Shown: positions 63,912 through 64,000 of the stretch, piece by piece
Numbering within the stretch: position 1 is the first letter of the stretch
Layout of the letters: each line of letters begins with the position of its first letter
DNA from: an uncultured Lachnospiraceae bacterium
Lineage (GTDB): Bacteria; Bacillota; Clostridia; Lachnospirales; Lachnospiraceae
Assembly: GCA_905233955.1 (NCBI GenBank)
Contig: CAJOFQ010000001.1
Location: 1 to 64,000 of the forward strand
Length of the DNA stretch: 64,000 bases
Direction of reading: 5' to 3'
Made by a program: the position numbers and the translations under genes
Notes under the pieces: generated by a model
Seen by the model: only the letters and a program-made list of their open reading frames with translations
Database searches by the model: none
Told to the model about the DNA's origin: nothing

Positions 63912-64000
63912 ATGGCACTTAATATTGCAATAGACGGTCCGGCAGGAGCAGGCAAGAGTACAATTGCAAAGCTTCTGTCTAAGAAGTTGGGAATAGTATA
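63912..64000 (+). CDS. cmk: Cytidylate kinase, N-terminal part (cut by window end)
   Basis: 29 codons visible: MALNIAIDGPAGAGKSTIAK with the P-loop DGPAGAGKST is characteristic of Cmk, which phosphorylates CMP and dCMP. GGGAG precedes the ATG, 15 bases after the flavoprotein stop. Confidence 0.93.
   Translation, partial: MALNIAIDGPAGAGKSTIAKLLSKKLGIV

Overview
The window reads as a chromosomal segment of a low-to-mid GC Firmicute, most likely a Lachnospiraceae member close to Butyrivibrio or Pseudobutyrivibrio. Evidence: strong AGGAGG ribosome sites, sigma-A-like promoters, frequent TTG starts, Firmicute gene orders (secG-rnr-smpB, infC-rpmI-rplT, rimP-nusA-ylxQ-infB-rbfA-nrnA-truB-ribF, rpsO-pnp), and several families I know mainly from Lachnospiraceae (the so-called endosialidase next to radA, an AP2/HNH-like protein, an HPr-like protein without its histidine). 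The genus is inference.

Layout. 0-1 kb: end of an unknown gene, a frameshifted lipoprotein gene and the C-terminal stub of a Tn916-type integrase. 1-9 kb: CIRCE-controlled hsp20, a convergent small gene, a SpoT-like HD protein, an HPr-like protein, a surface protein with a cohesin-like domain, then clpC, a conserved small gene and radA. 9-15 kb: cell-wall and surface genes (NlpC/P60-like hydrolase with Ig-like domains, Pro/Gly-rich secreted protein, lytic transglycosylase with an apparent WalR box), plus a minus-strand ankyrin/J-domain protein and a YfbR-like nucleotidase. 15-22 kb: HAD phosphatase, divergent FolC-like ligase, a sugar ABC importer (binding protein plus two permeases, no ATPase), YesL and FolT. 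22-35 kb: sufCBDSU, addBA, a small acidic protein and a PrsA-like lipoprotein, all co-oriented with short gaps. 35-45.8 kb: MscL with a zinc ribbon, a possibly leaderless AP2/HNH-like gene, a PepSY protein, tmRNA, an ATPase with palindromic sites at its promoter, acyltransferase, membrane protein, HAD phosphatase, then secG-rnr-smpB. 45.9-64 kb: leuS, an L20-type leader with infC-rpmI-rplT, tRNA-Glu, the rimP-to-ribF operon, a large SH3/NlpC-P60 protein, rpsO-pnp, a flavoprotein and the start of cmk.

How it fits together. Much of the window is translation and RNA quality control: tmRNA, SmpB and RNase R act together in ribosome rescue; IF3, IF2, RimP, RbfA, TruB, S15, L20 and L35 build and start ribosomes; PNPase and NrnA degrade RNA. 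ClpC and Hsp20 handle damaged protein, RadA and AddAB repair DNA, SufCBDSU makes Fe-S clusters (AddB itself has a probable 4Fe-4S cysteine set).

Least expected signals: a structured intergenic repeat present twice with apparent compensatory stem changes; matching 24-nt hairpins directly before the mature 5' ends of both tmRNA and tRNA-Glu; an AUC start for infC; a leaderless promoter arrangement for the AP2/HNH-like gene; and a palindromic operator just downstream of the promoter of the AAA ATPase. I saw no CRISPR array, intact insertion sequence, prophage or rRNA gene.
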